NCBI GenBank assembly: GCA_021234155.1
Contig: JAJEKV010000092.1
Coordinates: 2,986,561 to 3,050,560, forward strand
From: Isoetes taiwanensis
Taxonomy: Eukaryota > Streptophyta > Lycopodiopsida > Isoetales > Isoetaceae
Reading direction: 5' to 3'
DNA: 64,000 bases
Position 1 is the stretch's first letter. Each line of letters opens with the position of its first letter. The translations under genes and the position numbers were made by a program. Of this stretch, positions 33,116-48,329 are shown piece after piece. The notes below the pieces were generated by a model. That model was not told the DNA's origin and searched no databases. It was given only the letters and a program-made list of their open reading frames with translations.

Positions 33116-36000
33116 ACGAATATGGTTGAACAAATTGAAGAAAAGTTTTTTTCATTATATAGTAGAATTGTATCTGAAGCCCTTGCTTTCTTATTCTATG
33201 ATTTATATCCTATGCAACCTAGGATCAAACACAACAGTAACAAGGTGATGTACCACTAGGGGTTGCCCTTATAAGGAATTTGTTTATGCATGTGTTGTAA
33301 GATAAAAGAGATGGGATGAACAAGGACAACGTGCATTTTTTATAGAAGAGAAAGATCTGGAAAGTACTTAGGCTATTTATTGTAATTTTTGGTAGCATAT
33401 ATTTTTGAGGGATCTTGTGGGTAAAAAGTTGGAAAAATCACCACAAGAATGCTGTTTCTATCTTGTAAAAGTTGTCGATTAGTGCTGCAACCTTGCGTTT
33501 ATACAATCAGGAATCAATGCCCATGCAGAGCGTGAAAGTCTCCATATCGGCTAAAGTGATGCAAGTACAAACCATTTTAGTCACAACTATCTGGATACAA
33601 CAAATATAATCCATTTGCCACAGAATCAGGATCATCTCATAATCTTATTGTGCTTTACACTTGCTAAATTCAATTGTGGTTCATGAGCCAATCCTGCCTG
33701 TTGAGAATGATGTGGCTAAGACTAATGTTAAAAGTTATGAAACTGTCACTCTAACTCTTCCTTTAATATTAGTCTAGATGCACTGCAGATGGTTTTGGGG
33801 CAGACATATACCCTGATTTAATATTATGATGACTAGTCTAGATGCCCTACAGATGGTTTTGGGGCAGACATATACCCTGATGTATATCGTGGGTTTGAGG
33901 TGCAAGATATAGTTGAAGGATGCTCAGAACTTGTTCCTCCAATCATAGTGCTATAGGGTAAGCCCTTAGATCTCTTCAAGCGTGGCTCGTAGTAGTGCTC
34001 CTATTGAGGCAAGGATATTAGAGCTCGCATGCCTTAATATTTAGGATATGACGCTGTTGGCGTGAAATAATTGCTTAAAACTAAGTATCAGTTTGATGGC
34101 ACAAACCTCTAAACACAAGGCTCAAATCTCATAATAACGACTTTCTCTCAATATCTTGCATTCCATGGATAAAACTTTTTTCAATAGGCAAAGCATATTG
34201 CAGCAATTCATAAATGTTTATATTCAACCTATGCAATTTTGTATGCTCACAAACCATGAGGAGACTTTAAAATATATATTTTTAGCTTTGATCCAAGCTA
34301 CTGCCAGATTTTCATCCAAGTGATATTGCAAAATATCAAATGAGTCAATGACAGAATATGGGTGTCACAATTTAGAATTGGGCCAGATGCCTCATAACAA
34401 AGTATGAGCATCACCTTTTTAAAATTGGACTATGTAGACTTGCCTGCTTTCCCCACCAGGGAGGAAATAGCAAAGTGGACTATTTGTTTGGAAACCCCAT
34501 TTTCATAGTCATCACTTGGCTTATAGCTTCGTTGTACTGAAACAACATCATGCAATAATAATTCATAAGAAAGCAATGCATTCTGAAGTTTTACGCATTA
34601 AAGGACATTTCCATACAGATATAAGCCTTACATTATTTTCATTGCAAAAATTGTTTAAACAAACCTCCACACGTGGTTGAATATCAGAACGTTTGTGGTG
34701 ATCCATTATTCTTAAGTAAAGTATCTTTCTAGCACTTTTCTAGCACTTTCCAAACTGATACAGATAATATAAGATAAGAAATTATACAAACACGACTAAT
34801 ATGCAACCAAAGCATGCTATTAAGAGATAATTGGTAGTTGGAAACGACAAATACATGATATGTCCAATATCATTTACCTAGATAAAGCGTCTTTTAATAC
34901 GCGATGGTTTCAGAAATCAATGAAGGGCAGTTCACTGTTGTATCCTCTTGCCAATAAGCACCTTTTGAAGAGTTTGGAAGTGATAGAATCGCATCTAGGC
35001 AACACCACTTGCAATATTATAAGTCTTAAAGCCATTTTGTGAATTTTCGTCTTGTACAAAATTGCAATTGTAGACAAGCCTCACTGCAATGTGACACAAT
35101 CCAGTGAAGCTAAGCAACATTTGCAGATTGCATAGTAGCCAAAGACTAAGGCAACTTGCAAATTCAACAAGATCTCTCGTGCATTTTGCATTAAACCAAG
35201 CAGTAATATAAAGATCTTTGCCTGCTCTTTCTTTGGTGCAATCCCTCTTGAATCCACGCTTCTGTTTAAGCATATTTTACCACTATATCTAAGCAAGTCA
35301 AGTAACATGCTGCAGACAGAACTTACTTACAATTCTTCTTATGTTTGCATCATCAGCTTGGCTTGCCTGGAAACGAGATGTCAAATACCAGAAGTATAAT
35401 TTACCTTCTCTACATAAAATATAAAGTAGCTTCTCTAGCCCGATGATGGTAAAATCCAAGGCTTTCATCAAGCACGAAAAAGCCAAATGATCCCTACATA
35501 ACAGCAAAGAATCTTACATCCATTACCTGCACCATTTTCAGACAGACAGTTTAACTGCATCTTTGGTCGTTGCACAAGCTTCAGCTGGTGCCAATAAAAT
35601 GAGGGTCTAACATCTCCCCAACTTGCTTGAAACTCTTCTTTATACTGCCAGTTCTGCTTTTCCTGCCCATGTTCTTGTGAAGATCCATGCAGATCTTCGT
35701 TATATCTTCCAGTTTGTTGCAGATATTGGTCTTTTGCCTAAATTGTTGACCAAACAAGCTCGAATCTAAGGAAGGCTTTAGAAAAATAAAATGTCTCAAT
35801 ATGTAAAAAAGGAATTGATAGGGGAAGAATGGATCCGGCACCCAGGGATGCAGAAAACTCACTGATTCTTTCCTCCAATCGTCGCCTAAAACCCACATAC
35901 ACAGCTTCAGATGCTCCACCACAAATCAAATGCTCCACCAGATGCTCCAGATGCATTTTCTAATTTTCTTGCCCGTAGGATTGGAAAATAAGAAATCAAT
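33116..36000. other. Intergenic DNA; no gene recognised
   Basis: It contains one clear tandem repeat (33,770-33,882). On the minus strand between about 35,000 and 35,960 several overlapping frames with hydrophobic stretches are open (for example LNRSVDSRGIAPKKEQAK), which might be decayed exons of a membrane protein. I could not identify a family, so I do not call a gene. Confidence 0.45.
33770..33882. repeat. ~68-bp tandem repeat, two units
   Basis: CTGCAGATGGTTTTGGGGCA / CTACAGATGGTTTTGGGGCA, each followed by GACATATACCCTGAT, preceded by AGTCTAGATGC in both units. Confidence 0.9.
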
Positions 36001-36424
36001 GGATAAAAGAATGCCACGTCATATTTGCACGCCGTGGCAGACACGTGGATAGCTAGAATTGCAGCATTTGTTATAGCAGGGGTTAGGCAGTGGTTGGGAA
36101 TATGATTCCCGTGTTATATTGTATGCAAGACTGTACATTTTGTGGGGCTTGAGCAGCTTAGTTGCCATGTTGCTTTTTTGGGTTTTTGGATGGCATTCTT
36201 GGCAATGGTTCTAAAAAGAGAAAGATAGCCTGCCTTTCGTAGGGACTGGATAAGGCCAGACAGGTGCGTTTGCATGTCGAAACTCCAGTGCCCTGCTCCA
36301 ACGCCGAAACTCTGCTCCTAGTGCAGATGCGATTAGGGAGGTGGGGCCTGATTGTGTCTGATTGTATGGTCTTTGGCAAAAAATGGTCTGTGAAGTCGCT
36401 ATAGGCCTCTGCGTTATTGTAGGG

Positions 36425-36523
36425 GGTAACCTTCGCCACCTGGCGGTTTCCGGGTGGAACCCGGCTCGCGGCGGCGCCACCTGCGGATTTCCACCCGGAA
36501 ACCACCAGGTGGCGGAGGTTACC
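36425..36523. repeat. Large GC-rich inverted repeat (33-bp arms)
   Basis: The left arm (36,425-36,457) starts GGTAACCTTCGCCACCTGG. The right arm (36,491-36,523) is its complement with two differences, separated by about 33 bp containing GGCTCGCGGCGGCGCC. It can fold into a long hairpin or mark the head-to-head ends of two TIR elements. The sequence to its right shares the promoter-like layout of the 32 kb element. It is much GC-richer than the surroundings. Confidence 0.9.
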
Positions 36524-37123
36524 CTACGTGGCCTACGCCACCTGCAAATTCCCCCTGCCACGTCGGCAGGGGTATAAAGTAGATTTTTTTTATTGTTATT
36601 ATTCCTTTTTTTTTGTGCCGACGTGTATTCCGGCAGTCGAGCTCCGGAGGTGTTTCGTCGGCGGTAGGGCGCCGGAGTGGCGTCAATCGAGGCGCTGGGA
36701 TCTCAGCTTCAATTTGAAGTAGTTTTTTCTTTAGTATTCTGTGTTTTTTTGTGTTTTCTTGATTACTTATATGATTTTGTGATGTTTTTGTAGGTTTTCG
36801 TGTAGATCTGCTCCTGTGTAGTTCTGTTTGGCGGTAATCGGATTTAGTGTAGTGGAGTCGCTGAATTTAGTCTATTGGAGTGTATTGGTAGTCAGAGATG
36901 TTTCTTCAGTTACTTGCAGTTGCATGCAACTCTTGTTGAAATGTGAAACTTTTTCAACTTGAAATGTGAAGTTGTTGATCTTCAATATGAAGGATTTTAA
37001 CTCTCGAATTTAAGCTGTATTAAAAAATTAAGTTGTATTATAATGTTATTGTATATTGTGGTGGCGGCGCCACCAGAGCGCCGCCTGAAATTTAACACTC
37101 AAAAAACACTCAAAAACACTTAA

Positions 37124-37180
37124 AGCAAGGTGCTGCGCACGGAGGGTTGCCCTCCAATGGCCCGAGAGTGTGTTTTCATA
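37124..37180. repeat. Dispersed repeat related to 43,741-43,795
   Basis: CAAGGTGCTGCGCACGG...GGCCCGAGAGTGTGTTTTCAT here, against AAGGTGCCGCGCACGATGG...GGCCCGCGAATGTGTTTTCAT there. Confidence 0.8.
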
Positions 37181-38099
37181 TTTCTTGTTGTTATTTTGTT
37201 TTCATGGTTCTTGTTGGGTCATTTCATGTGTCAGGGCTTATTAATGGTTTGAATGGGGGTTTTGTTTTGTGTTGTTTTCTTTTCTTTTGTTTATGAATTT
37301 TTTTATATATAGCAAAAAAGGGTTTTTGCCTTTTTCGAACATAAAGGCAACTTTTTGTGAAAATAGTATTGGTTATTTAAAGAACTGGGATAGCGAAGTA
37401 TTCATTTATAGAAGGGTCTGCAAAAGCGTTTGTGCATCGGGGATCTTACATGTTCTTTAAGTATCCACAGACACAGACAGAGGCTCAGGAACACCAATGG
37501 CATAGGAAACCTGCACAATGCAGTGGCGAGCAAGTTTAGCTGCTACCACACTCTTTGCAGCCTGCCGAACGATGTATGCCCTTATTCATAGACTCAGAGG
37601 TAAACAAGTACATGGCATTGACAATGCTCATTCAGAACCTTGCTTATTAACTAAATATCAAAATACATAAGGTTAGATGTTCAAAGAGACAACAAGGAAT
37701 ATGCATTTTCTTATGAAAAGATTAATAACCTAACTATGTTGTTACCCCTTTCTCACTTAATAGTTAGGTTTAGTTCCTAACGAAGTTAAGTGTAGTTCCT
37801 AGCGGAGTTAAGTGTGTCAACTATTACGAGCTGGAATTTTAGCTTCCAATGAAGTTTGTAAGCATAATGCAATTTGGTTATGTTGTTTAAATTCTTTGTG
37901 TTTGCAATTCAATCAAGTCCACTTTGGTTCATATAACAAATTAATTCTTATAAGACATGATATCAGTCCTTAAATCACGATTCTTGCAATTTGTCACGAG
38001 TTAACGTTTTGCCTTAAATCATGAGGCTTGCAATTTATTACGAGCTGACCGTTTACAGCTGTTGGATCAAAGATAAGTTATAATGTGGAACTTGGGGTA

Positions 38100-38320
38100 G
38101 CTCGCCACCATCGCAGCCACCATCGCCAGAACACCGATTAGCCGGTTTGCAGAGTGGCTACCTAGCAACAGAAATGAGCGCCAGTTTACAGCCAACAATG
38201 TTTAGAGCAGTTATTGGCATATTCTGGGCATATACTGGCATATACCTGGAATATGCCACAAACCCACATGGACGAAGGTTTGCCCCCTTAGGGGCAACCC
38301 AAAAAGGAAATGCAATATCA
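38100..38320. repeat. Dispersed ~200-bp repeat, copy 1
   Basis: It shares with 42,720-42,921 a long similar stretch, including GCCACCATCG, GCAACAGAAATGA, and GCATATTCTGGGCATATACT, and ends in GGGGCAACCCAAAAAG. Identity is roughly 80-85% by eye. It is probably a fragment of a transposon family. Confidence 0.88.
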
Positions 38321-38789
38321 ATTCATTAATGCTGATATTTTATATTAATTTTCACATTTATGTTGGAGACAAAAATCAATTTGGTATCACAAGAATTGGA
38401 ATTTCATTGAAATAAAGAAATAAAGAATGAGAATGATTTTTATCGTCCATTGAGACAACTATGAAGATAAATAATAGCATGGAAGGTGAGGTACATGTAT
38501 CACTTTATTGCCCCATATCTATTCTAGCATTAAGGAAAATCATATTGTTGTGTTTGAGTTGTTTAATACCTTGACAGGCATGAGGTCTTGGTACAAATGA
38601 CAGAAATAACTACAAATAATGTATAGGAATCCAATACAATCTTATTGTTCACCAAGACCATCTATTAATAAATAAACACGGTAAGCTTACTATTATGTGC
38701 GAAGGAGGCTTTTAAAGAGAAACCTTGATAATGATAAATTTCTTGAAATGTCAATATGTCTCACCTTTACGTAGTTGTGCGGCTCGACC

Positions 38790-39095
38790 ACCTCTACAAC
38801 ATAAGATGCTAGTACACCAAGATGTCTATGAAAGTTAATACTTTACTTTGGTGCTATTTCACCTGTAGAACATAATATGCTTGTGCACCCAGCCAGATGC
38901 CTACAAAAGTGGATACTTTACTTTGGTAGTCATATATGTTGGATAAATTTGACATGTAGCGTGGTTCATAGGTCTTATTTAGCAAAACTCATACATGCTA
39001 AATTTTTACTTTGGTGGTCGTATATATTGGACAAATTTGACATGTAGCATGGTTCATAGGTCTTATTTAGCGAAACTCATACATCCTAAATTCTC
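38790..39095. repeat. Tandem array with ~88-bp units
   Basis: At least two strong units (38,919-39,007 and 39,008-39,095) share AAATTTGACATGTAGC and GGTTCATAGGTCTTATTTAG. Weaker related units sharing ACTTTACTTTGG and CTAGTACACC/CTTGTGCACC precede them. Confidence 0.88.
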
Positions 39096-39914
39096 GAGGC
39101 TCATAGTCCACCTTCTGAGCTCGTGCATCTTTTCATAAGCAAATTAAGATTCAATGTGCATGCAAGCATCCTTCATATTCAATACTTACTTTATGGACAT
39201 TTTCTAGGAACTGCTTCCAATCTTGCTAGCTATACACTTTTACACTCTACAACATGTTTGAAGCACAACCACAACTTTGTCAACTTATTTAAAAACTACT
39301 TCCAATGTGACCACCTCCTTGCTAGCTATGCTTTTACAACCTATCTGCAGCAAAACCACTGTAAGTTTACTTATTTAGACATATATACTTTGTCGCCAAT
39401 CGAATGTCCAGGTCTAACAATTACGATTGCAAATCCTGGATTAACAAATTGTGTAATTTAAGGGTGGAAGGTATCACATCTGCTATTGCTTGGCATGGCA
39501 TTGACCTTGGGTGGCTAACAATTTGTGATTTCCGTAAATATAACATGATTCAAATTCTGGCCACGGAAACAAATTGTGTGTCCCCATTTTGGAATAATTT
39601 TAAGTGCAGCCCATCTTCAAGTTCCATAACATACAATAACCAGAAAGTGTTAGAAAGGGACTTCTCAAAAATGACCTTTGACTGCAAGTTTAGCCCACTT
39701 TCCTAAGACATATAACTGATTTTTCACAACCTATATTTTAAATTCAGCATCTTCAGCCAAAAAAGGATATTCATTCACCATAATAGATTACTAGACAATA
39801 CTTGGATAACCTTATACAAATCAACAACTGCCAATTGCTTGGTATCTATATACAGATGTGTATGTGGCTCCAAAAATACGAGAACTGTAGAAGTATAGAT
39901 GACCAAAAAATCAA

Positions 39915-42395
<2,481 letters not shown>

Positions 42396-42600
42396 TTGTA
42401 GCTCCCACAAAAGCAAGCAAAATATAGAACCCAAATAATGTGAGCTTTGGAGCAGTTCCCGACTTCATGAGATGATACAAGAATCCCAAGTAAGAAAACA
42501 AAGCAGCAAAGATTGCGGAAGCCACACTCTGCGAGTCTAAGAAGGAACCAGGAGCCCATGGATCCACAACAAGGATCCCAGCCACTATGGCATTACCGGA
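42396..42600 (-). pseudogene. Exon of a plastid-type small membrane protein (unrecognised)
   Basis: The minus-strand frame reads GNAIVAGILVVDPWAPGSFL, then SVASAIFAALFSYLGFLYHL and APKLTLFGFYILLAFVGAT. It ends at a strong GTAAGT donor near 42,395. Two hydrophobic segments are clear. The wording (DPWAPGSFLDS, PYLGFLYFL-like, AFVGAT) is familiar from a cyanobacterial/plastid membrane protein family of unknown function, possibly DUF3593, but I cannot confirm this. The 5' side runs into a dispersed repeat, so it is a single-exon fragment. Confidence 0.5.
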
Positions 42601-42719
42601 TTCTAACTCCCAAGCTTGAAGTCGGTTGAACTTTCTCAATTGGGTCCATGAAGGACTAAAATTAGACCTTTGCCACAGGCTGGGCGAGACTTTTGATTGG
42701 GGCAAAGGTAAAAAAATGC

Positions 42720-42921
42720 AGGAGGCCATCGCCAGAGCACCATCGCAGCCACCATCTCCGGTTAGCCGGTTTTCCGAGTGGCTGCCCAGCAACAGAAATG
42801 ACCGCGAGTTTACAGGTAGTAATGGGTTTGGAGCAGTTATTGGCATATTCTGGGCATATACTGGCATATACCTAGAATATGCCACAAACCCACATTTAGG
42901 GGCAACCCAAAAAGACATGAA
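42720..42921. repeat. Dispersed ~200-bp repeat, copy 2
   Basis: Partner of 38,100-38,320 (see there). It ends with GGGGCAACCCAAAAAG. Confidence 0.88.
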
Positions 42922-44328
42922 AAAAACTTAGGAGATAATCTTAAGGAATTTGCAGGTGGTGTATGTGTGTGGCTTGCAGGCAGGGCATCCAGACGAGGCT
43001 TCCAACGAAAGCTAAGAGGCGCAGATTCTGAGGGTGTGCTTGGACTGGATAGTGTTAAATCTAAAGACGCCGCATTGTCCTGGTGTTTGTGGCTCTGGTG
43101 AGGCCATTGCGGCCTGGAGGTTCGAATCCTCCGGCCCAACGAGAAGGATTTATTTCCTTTGCGCCTTTGGTTCTTTGCTTCGTTTTCCTTGCTTTGTTTC
43201 TCGGATGGAGGCAATGTGGATCTGGTGCAGAATGTGAAAGGCAACTGGAGATTCTTTCCGGCTTTGCGGCCATTGCGCTTTGGAGATGCAAAACAGATGC
43301 CAGGGAAAATATTTACCTGTCTGTTTGATTCAGAAGTTCTTGCCTCCTCAAATGCTCCAAATAAGGTTTAATGTAGTTATCTTTAGGACCCAAAATGCGA
43401 GCTGGGCATTTATTTTGTAAGGAAAACATGGGTAAGACATTGCAGCTGTGCTCAAATTAGTCTTTTCGGCAAGAGCCAGCATCATATCTACATATGCATC
43501 TCTCAATTGGAGATTCTAATTGGTCTGGCTGGGATTCTTTTTGGCAGTCTGCAGTGCTTGATGCCGAGCTTTGCTACCATTGGGTTCCATATTTTTTTCC
43601 CTCAATGTTTTTCAACGGTGCATAGACCATTGTGCACTTTTGCACAATTGAAAGTTGCATAGGGAAGAAAATCGAGGGTCGTTGTTCTGGCACAATGGAG
43701 GACATATTCACCAGATCAATGGTCCACAAACAATATAAATAAGGTGCCGCGCACGATGGCTCGCCCTTCGATGGCCCGCGAATGTGTTTTCATGGTTATG
43801 ATTAACAATGAAAACATCATTTGTTATGAAGTGAGGTCATGATTAACATACAATGGAGTGCCCTTTAGCTTTGCCCTCTGGCATAATATAGCATCTCTCA
43901 TCAGTGCATCCGCAGCTTGAAAAAACCTTAAAAAAAATATAGCGTATCTAAAAAAAATGTAACGTACTTCGATTTTTTTTTTTTTTTTTAATCACAGAAC
44001 GCATAAACTCATTTCGTACGTCCTGTCCAGTACAGTAAGTACCTAGAAGGTACCGTACACGTACGTAACCTACACTGCATCCGCTACTGTGAATTCGACA
44101 ATCTGTGGGCGGTCGGGGCATTAAACACCATGACGAGTAGCCCTGGCAATGTGTACTTGAACATGGAACTTCATGTGAGAGGAGACCTATGTCTTGAGTC
44201 GCTCAACAAGGAATTGTGTGTTTGAACGTGGTATATGTAGCAAAATAACAGGGGGTTCCAGGGGGATTTGATATGGATGTAAAAATAACAATTCCTGAAA
44301 CCATAGACTATCTTAACATATATAAGGC
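42922..44328. other. Intergenic DNA before the large transposon
   Basis: No gene recognised. It includes a dispersed repeat (43,741-43,795; partner 37,124-37,180) and a T-run near 43,973-43,989. A T-arm-like string GGAGGTTCGAATCCTCC lies near 43,117; I rejected it as a tRNA because no acceptor or anticodon arm fits. Confidence 0.5.
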
Positions 44329-44884
44329 AGTTAACAAAGTTTAAAATGAAACGCACTTATTTGCTGGAAACGCACTTCAAAAGGAATCTTTGAAAGATTC
44401 CCTAAAATTCCCTTAAAAAAGTCCATTTTTAAGATTTTTTTGTGACAGGTGTGACAATTTAAGTAATTTAGGTACCATTTTTGAGGGGTTGATTGAACAT
44501 AACTTTCGTGCAAAAATTTTAAATAGCAATTTTCATCCTCCTAAACTAGAACAAAAAATAGTTACTTTTATAAAGTGTAGCAAAAAAGGGGCAATAAAAA
44601 AAATAGCAAGGGTAGTAGAGTGACAAAGAAGTGATATATTCAAGGTTGTGAAAATTGTACAAAATTATGAACAAAATTGTCAAAAATATAGGATATTTTG
44701 ACGCACAATCATCACCGCACTTTCTCGTTCTTTATATGTTCGAAGTCATCGGACAAACTTACATTTTGCAAAGAAGATCGGGATGCATCTCATCCTCGAC
44801 TCATTTATTCCCGATCACTCGAGCCTTCATCCTCGGCTTCACTCTCAAGACTGGATGTACTCGAGCGATCTTCTTCCTCACCGC

Positions 44885-47880
44885 CTACAAGTGAGTCTTC
44901 ATCATCATCTTTTTGGCCACCTTTTTGGCTTGTTTGTCTAATCCACATGCCGACCTTATTAAAGTTTGAGTGACCATACGTAACTTATTAGCAAAGCAAT
45001 GTCGAACAAAGTCATATGCAAGAACCTTTACTTCGGTTAGATCTATGATGCCAGTGCTTGCTTTGGACTTAGCTCTCTTTCCCACTCTGTTTTTACCATC
45101 TCCAAAGTATAACTCCCAATCGAAAGCATTGGCGGCCGATCGTTCTCATCCAAAGGCACTTTTAATTGAGTGGGAATTCCATCCTCTCTTGTTACCTCCA
45201 ATTACTTTAGCTAGCGAAATGGCCTCCCAGATTCATCATTATCAGCTGGGACAGCTATGAGCATTCCTTTCTGAATCTCAGAGACTGAACCATATACTCG
45301 AGCAACTTGTTGTGCTGTGCGTCTAGGGCCAGTGTACATGACTCTGTCATCTTCATCTGAGCTAGCCAATATCTCTACATGTTCCTCTTGATTCTCAACT
45401 TGCACAGGGAGGGTTTGCCTAGATGGCCAGTTGAATGTAACTGGTCTTCGACCTTGTAATGAAGCTTGCAACATGTCACGTTGCCGAGAAAAAAATTGAG
45501 GCCACCATAAAGCATCTGCCTCCCCAAAGTGGTTAGAGCAGGACTGAATACTTGTCTCAATACAATCCAATGATTTATTTGAGTCAAATGCTCTTCCCTC
45601 CTTTTTACTCTTTGTGATTTCTTTCAAGCTTTTTAGAGGCATTTGCTCTGCAGAGAGCATGGAACTAGTATTGGGGATGTTGCGAATGAATTGAATACTG
45701 GCTGGCGGGTCGCCAATTTTGCAAGGATGTGGCATATTTCTTTCCTTGTAAGATGGCCTTGCCATCTACAAGTGAAATTTTGATCCGATCTTTGAAATGT
45801 AATGTTTCTCAAGGGCTCAATAGCACAGTGACCTAGTTGATCTCTCCGAAAAATCCATTCCTTGAAATCATAAGTTTCTTCCAATAACTCGATGTCTGGA
45901 CGAGGATTGTAGGAATCTTGGATGACCTCAATCATGGTCGGGGGCTTAGAGCTTTTTTTTTCGCAAGACGTTTAGAGAACCTCATGAACATCCGATCAAT
46001 TTGGTCGTGTATGACCAACAAGCAGAAACCAATCTTCACCTTCTTGAAGATTTGTTTCTCTACTAGCATAGCACGATAGCAAACAACGCCTGATTCTTAT
46101 TTTCCCTTGTCGTGTTATCTAGTGAAGATACGAGCCGGCAGTATATGTTCTAGATTGGAAAGAAGCTTATTCAATATTGTGATAGTGAGATTTGGATCAG
46201 CATGAATGTTTGGATAATTCAAAAATGCCTTGCAAGATAGTTTTCCATTAAATACCATAGCACCAACAACATGCGGATGTATGAAATCTTCTTCAAAGAA
46301 GATCCTTAGGCACATTGACAAAATGTGGTAGGGTGGTCTTCTTCCGTCCATTCCATCAATAACAACCGATATGTAGTTGAGTGGTTGTTCCAAAGCTTTC
46401 TTCCTATGTTTTGTCAATTTTCTCCTTTCCAAAGATTGTTGTTCTCTGTGGCTTGTTCGGTTTCTCCTTCAATGCATCCGAAAGGAAAATATGTTTAGGA
46501 AAGAACCTACTTTTAAGTAGAACTAGGCAAGAACACGCCCGGAAGCTTACTTTTAGTGTGAAGTGTCCTTGCATTTTGTCTCGAGCTTTTAATTCGTGAG
46601 CATGTAGCACAAACAGACATCCTATGCTTTCTAGGAATGGACACGCCGAGAAAACTCTTTTTTCGAGAGCACGAGAAAGTAAGAGTAGCGGATAAAGCGT
46701 TCTCCACCTCAACACACATCTCCTTATAATTATCGTGAGACTTCTTGTTTCGTGGAAATTGTCACTCAAGTGGTACATAGGGCTATTAGGGAGTTTCTCA
46801 CAAGACTCCTTAAAGAAACCTTCCATCCAGGAAACACATTGAAGGGCATGAATTCTGGCTATGCCTCCTGAATGGCAGTAGTCATTGATGCCTGGATTCT
46901 TGTCAAGCCTTTTCTTCAGGCGGTCAAGTCGTCTGCTGCCTAAAGCATGAATCAATTTGAAGGCCGTTTGATTGATGTGATTGGCCACCACCAAATGTGT
47001 AAGTAAACTTCTCACCATCATCCGCCTAATATTGAAGGCTAAGTAGCCCCTTTGGTCTAGCAGAGTCATTGAACTGTAACTATCACGAATCAACCTCAAT
47101 TCCTTTAGTCCAATCTTAAGCAAACAACGTTGAGAACAACAGTGCTTTGTATGTGTTGCCCGCAAGTGAGCCTCGTCCATGAGTTTCTTTCTTCTAACAG
47201 TTGTACATGCTTTCTTGTGTAAGTTACGTTTAAGATTCTTACTTGCGGGGGGCTTTGAATTCAACAAGGAGTCTTGTGGCTTTGGTAGGTCCTCGTCCCG
47301 AGAGATCAACATGAGGTGTTTCTTCGTCCGAGAGATCAACTTGAGGTGTACTTGTAGATGCCGATAGGTTTGGTTGTGTGCAAGTCCTGGGGAGGTGCTT
47401 TCCCTCTCTCTCGGGAAAAAAGTAATCGAGGTTGGTGGCGTAGTTGACCAGCTCCCGGCGTCGTAGAACACAGAGGGAGTTGCGTGTCCGACCGCTTCCA
47501 CTTGTTGTAGTATCATTTAGCTAAATTGATGGAGTTGGCGTGATTTGCCTCCCGAGGATTTAGCCTTTACCGGTGGACTAAGGGCTTACGTGCTAAACCG
47601 AAGTGGAGGAGGTAGTCCGACCTCTCTAGCCCGAGGTGGGGTAAAACGCATTGGTGGGGGGCACACGCTCAAGAGCGGGTGTGGTGGAGTAAGTTGAACC
47701 GGTGGTGGAAGCCGAGGTGGTCGTGGCCGGAGTAAACTCAACAGTAGCCGGGGTTTGAATATCGAGGCGAATTTCCGAGGCTACTTTTCGGTGTCGGTTG
47801 AGGGGTGTGAATGTCATTGCGGGGAGGAAGCTTCGCGAAACAGACTTGGAGGCTCTGCAGTTCTTTTTTTCTCGAGCCAT
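44885..47880 (-). pseudogene. DUF7869-type transposon protein, multiply frameshifted
   Basis: The minus-strand start is at 47,880 (MAREKKNCRASKSVSRSFLP, then a Thr/Ser/Pro-rich tail), followed by a probable short intron and the main region from 47,516. Landmarks: CSQRCLLKIGLKELRLIRDS, RRLDRLKKRLDKNPGINDYC, ARIHALQCVSWMEGFF, PRKHRMSVCATCSRIKSSRQ, VVIDGMDG, and DPNLTITILNKLL. Then come DNTTRENKNQ, a degraded GHTHDQID-like stretch near 46,010, IQDSYNPRPDIELLEETYDF, and a C-terminal region with ENQEEHVEI and GPRRTAQQVARVYGSVSEI. I know this arrangement (DGMD, LDN..ENKN, HTH..ID) from proteins annotated DUF7869, found in many plant and animal mobile elements. The conserved Asp/Asn/His boxes fit an RNase-H-like transposase, but that is inference. 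At least three frameshifts or stops (near 46,720, 46,440, 46,090) break the frame. Confidence 0.72.
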
Positions 47881-47904
47881 ACTGGAAAGGTAGCGTCACA
47901 CCGT

Positions 47905-48028
47905 GTATAAATTTATACTGACGAAGAGCGGATGGTAAAAGTTTACATAGGATGGTATAAATTTATACGAGAAGGCAAACTTGTAGCCGATTGTATAAAT
48001 TTATACGAGAGATGGTATAAATTTATAC
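47905..48028. repeat. Palindrome cluster 1 in the divergent promoter region
   Basis: Four exact copies of the self-complementary 14-mer GTATAAATTTATAC start at 47,905, 47,955, 47,993 and 48,015. The first lies 25-38 bp upstream of the minus-strand gene's ATG (47,880). Because the palindrome contains TATAAA on both strands, it could double as a TATA box or act as a protein-binding site. These functions are inferred. Confidence 0.9.
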
Positions 48029-48201
48029 GGAGGAGGAAGACACACAAATTTATAACGAAAACTCACGCACACTTGTATTGGAATCTTTATGGAGAAACGC
48101 TTATAATAAACGGCACTTAGCGGGGGTACTTAAGCCCTGGCCGGGCCAATCCCTATTTTTCATATACGCAGCCGAGTCGGGCTAGGCGCCAAGGGTCCGC
48201 C

Positions 48202-48209
48202 TTTATATA
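48202..48209 (+). promoter_or_regulatory. TATA box of the plus-strand transposon gene
   Basis: TTTATATA sits about 50 bp before the ATG at 48,258 and is followed by a pyrimidine-rich CCCCCTCTTATTTGCTCTCC leader. Spacing suits a plant core promoter with a very short 5' UTR. Confidence 0.5.
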
Positions 48210-48329
48210 CCCCCTCTTATTTGCTCTCCCAACCTCTATACGCCAGTCCATACGGTCATGGCCACGTAAGTCTACTTTCCGCATTGTTTTAGTTTCTCTT
48301 TGGTTTTAATTTATAGGAGTGTAAGCCCC

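Larger units (their letters stand above)
36524..39910. other. Repeat-rich intergenic DNA
   Basis: No gene recognised. From left to right it holds the GCCACGTCGGCA/TATAAAG element start (36,555-36,640), a palindromic GGCGGCGCCACC core near 37,062, a dispersed repeat (37,124-37,180), another dispersed repeat (38,100-38,320) and a tandem array (38,790-39,095). Short frames have no recognised motif. Confidence 0.5.

Noticed and set aside
35000-35960. Minus-strand membrane-protein gene
   Set aside because: Overlapping frames with hydrophobic runs but no family match and no convincing exon chain.
43100-43140. T-arm-like string GGAGGTTCGAATCCTCC suggesting a tRNA gene
   Set aside because: No D arm, anticodon arm or pairing acceptor stem could be placed upstream; at most a tRNA scrap.
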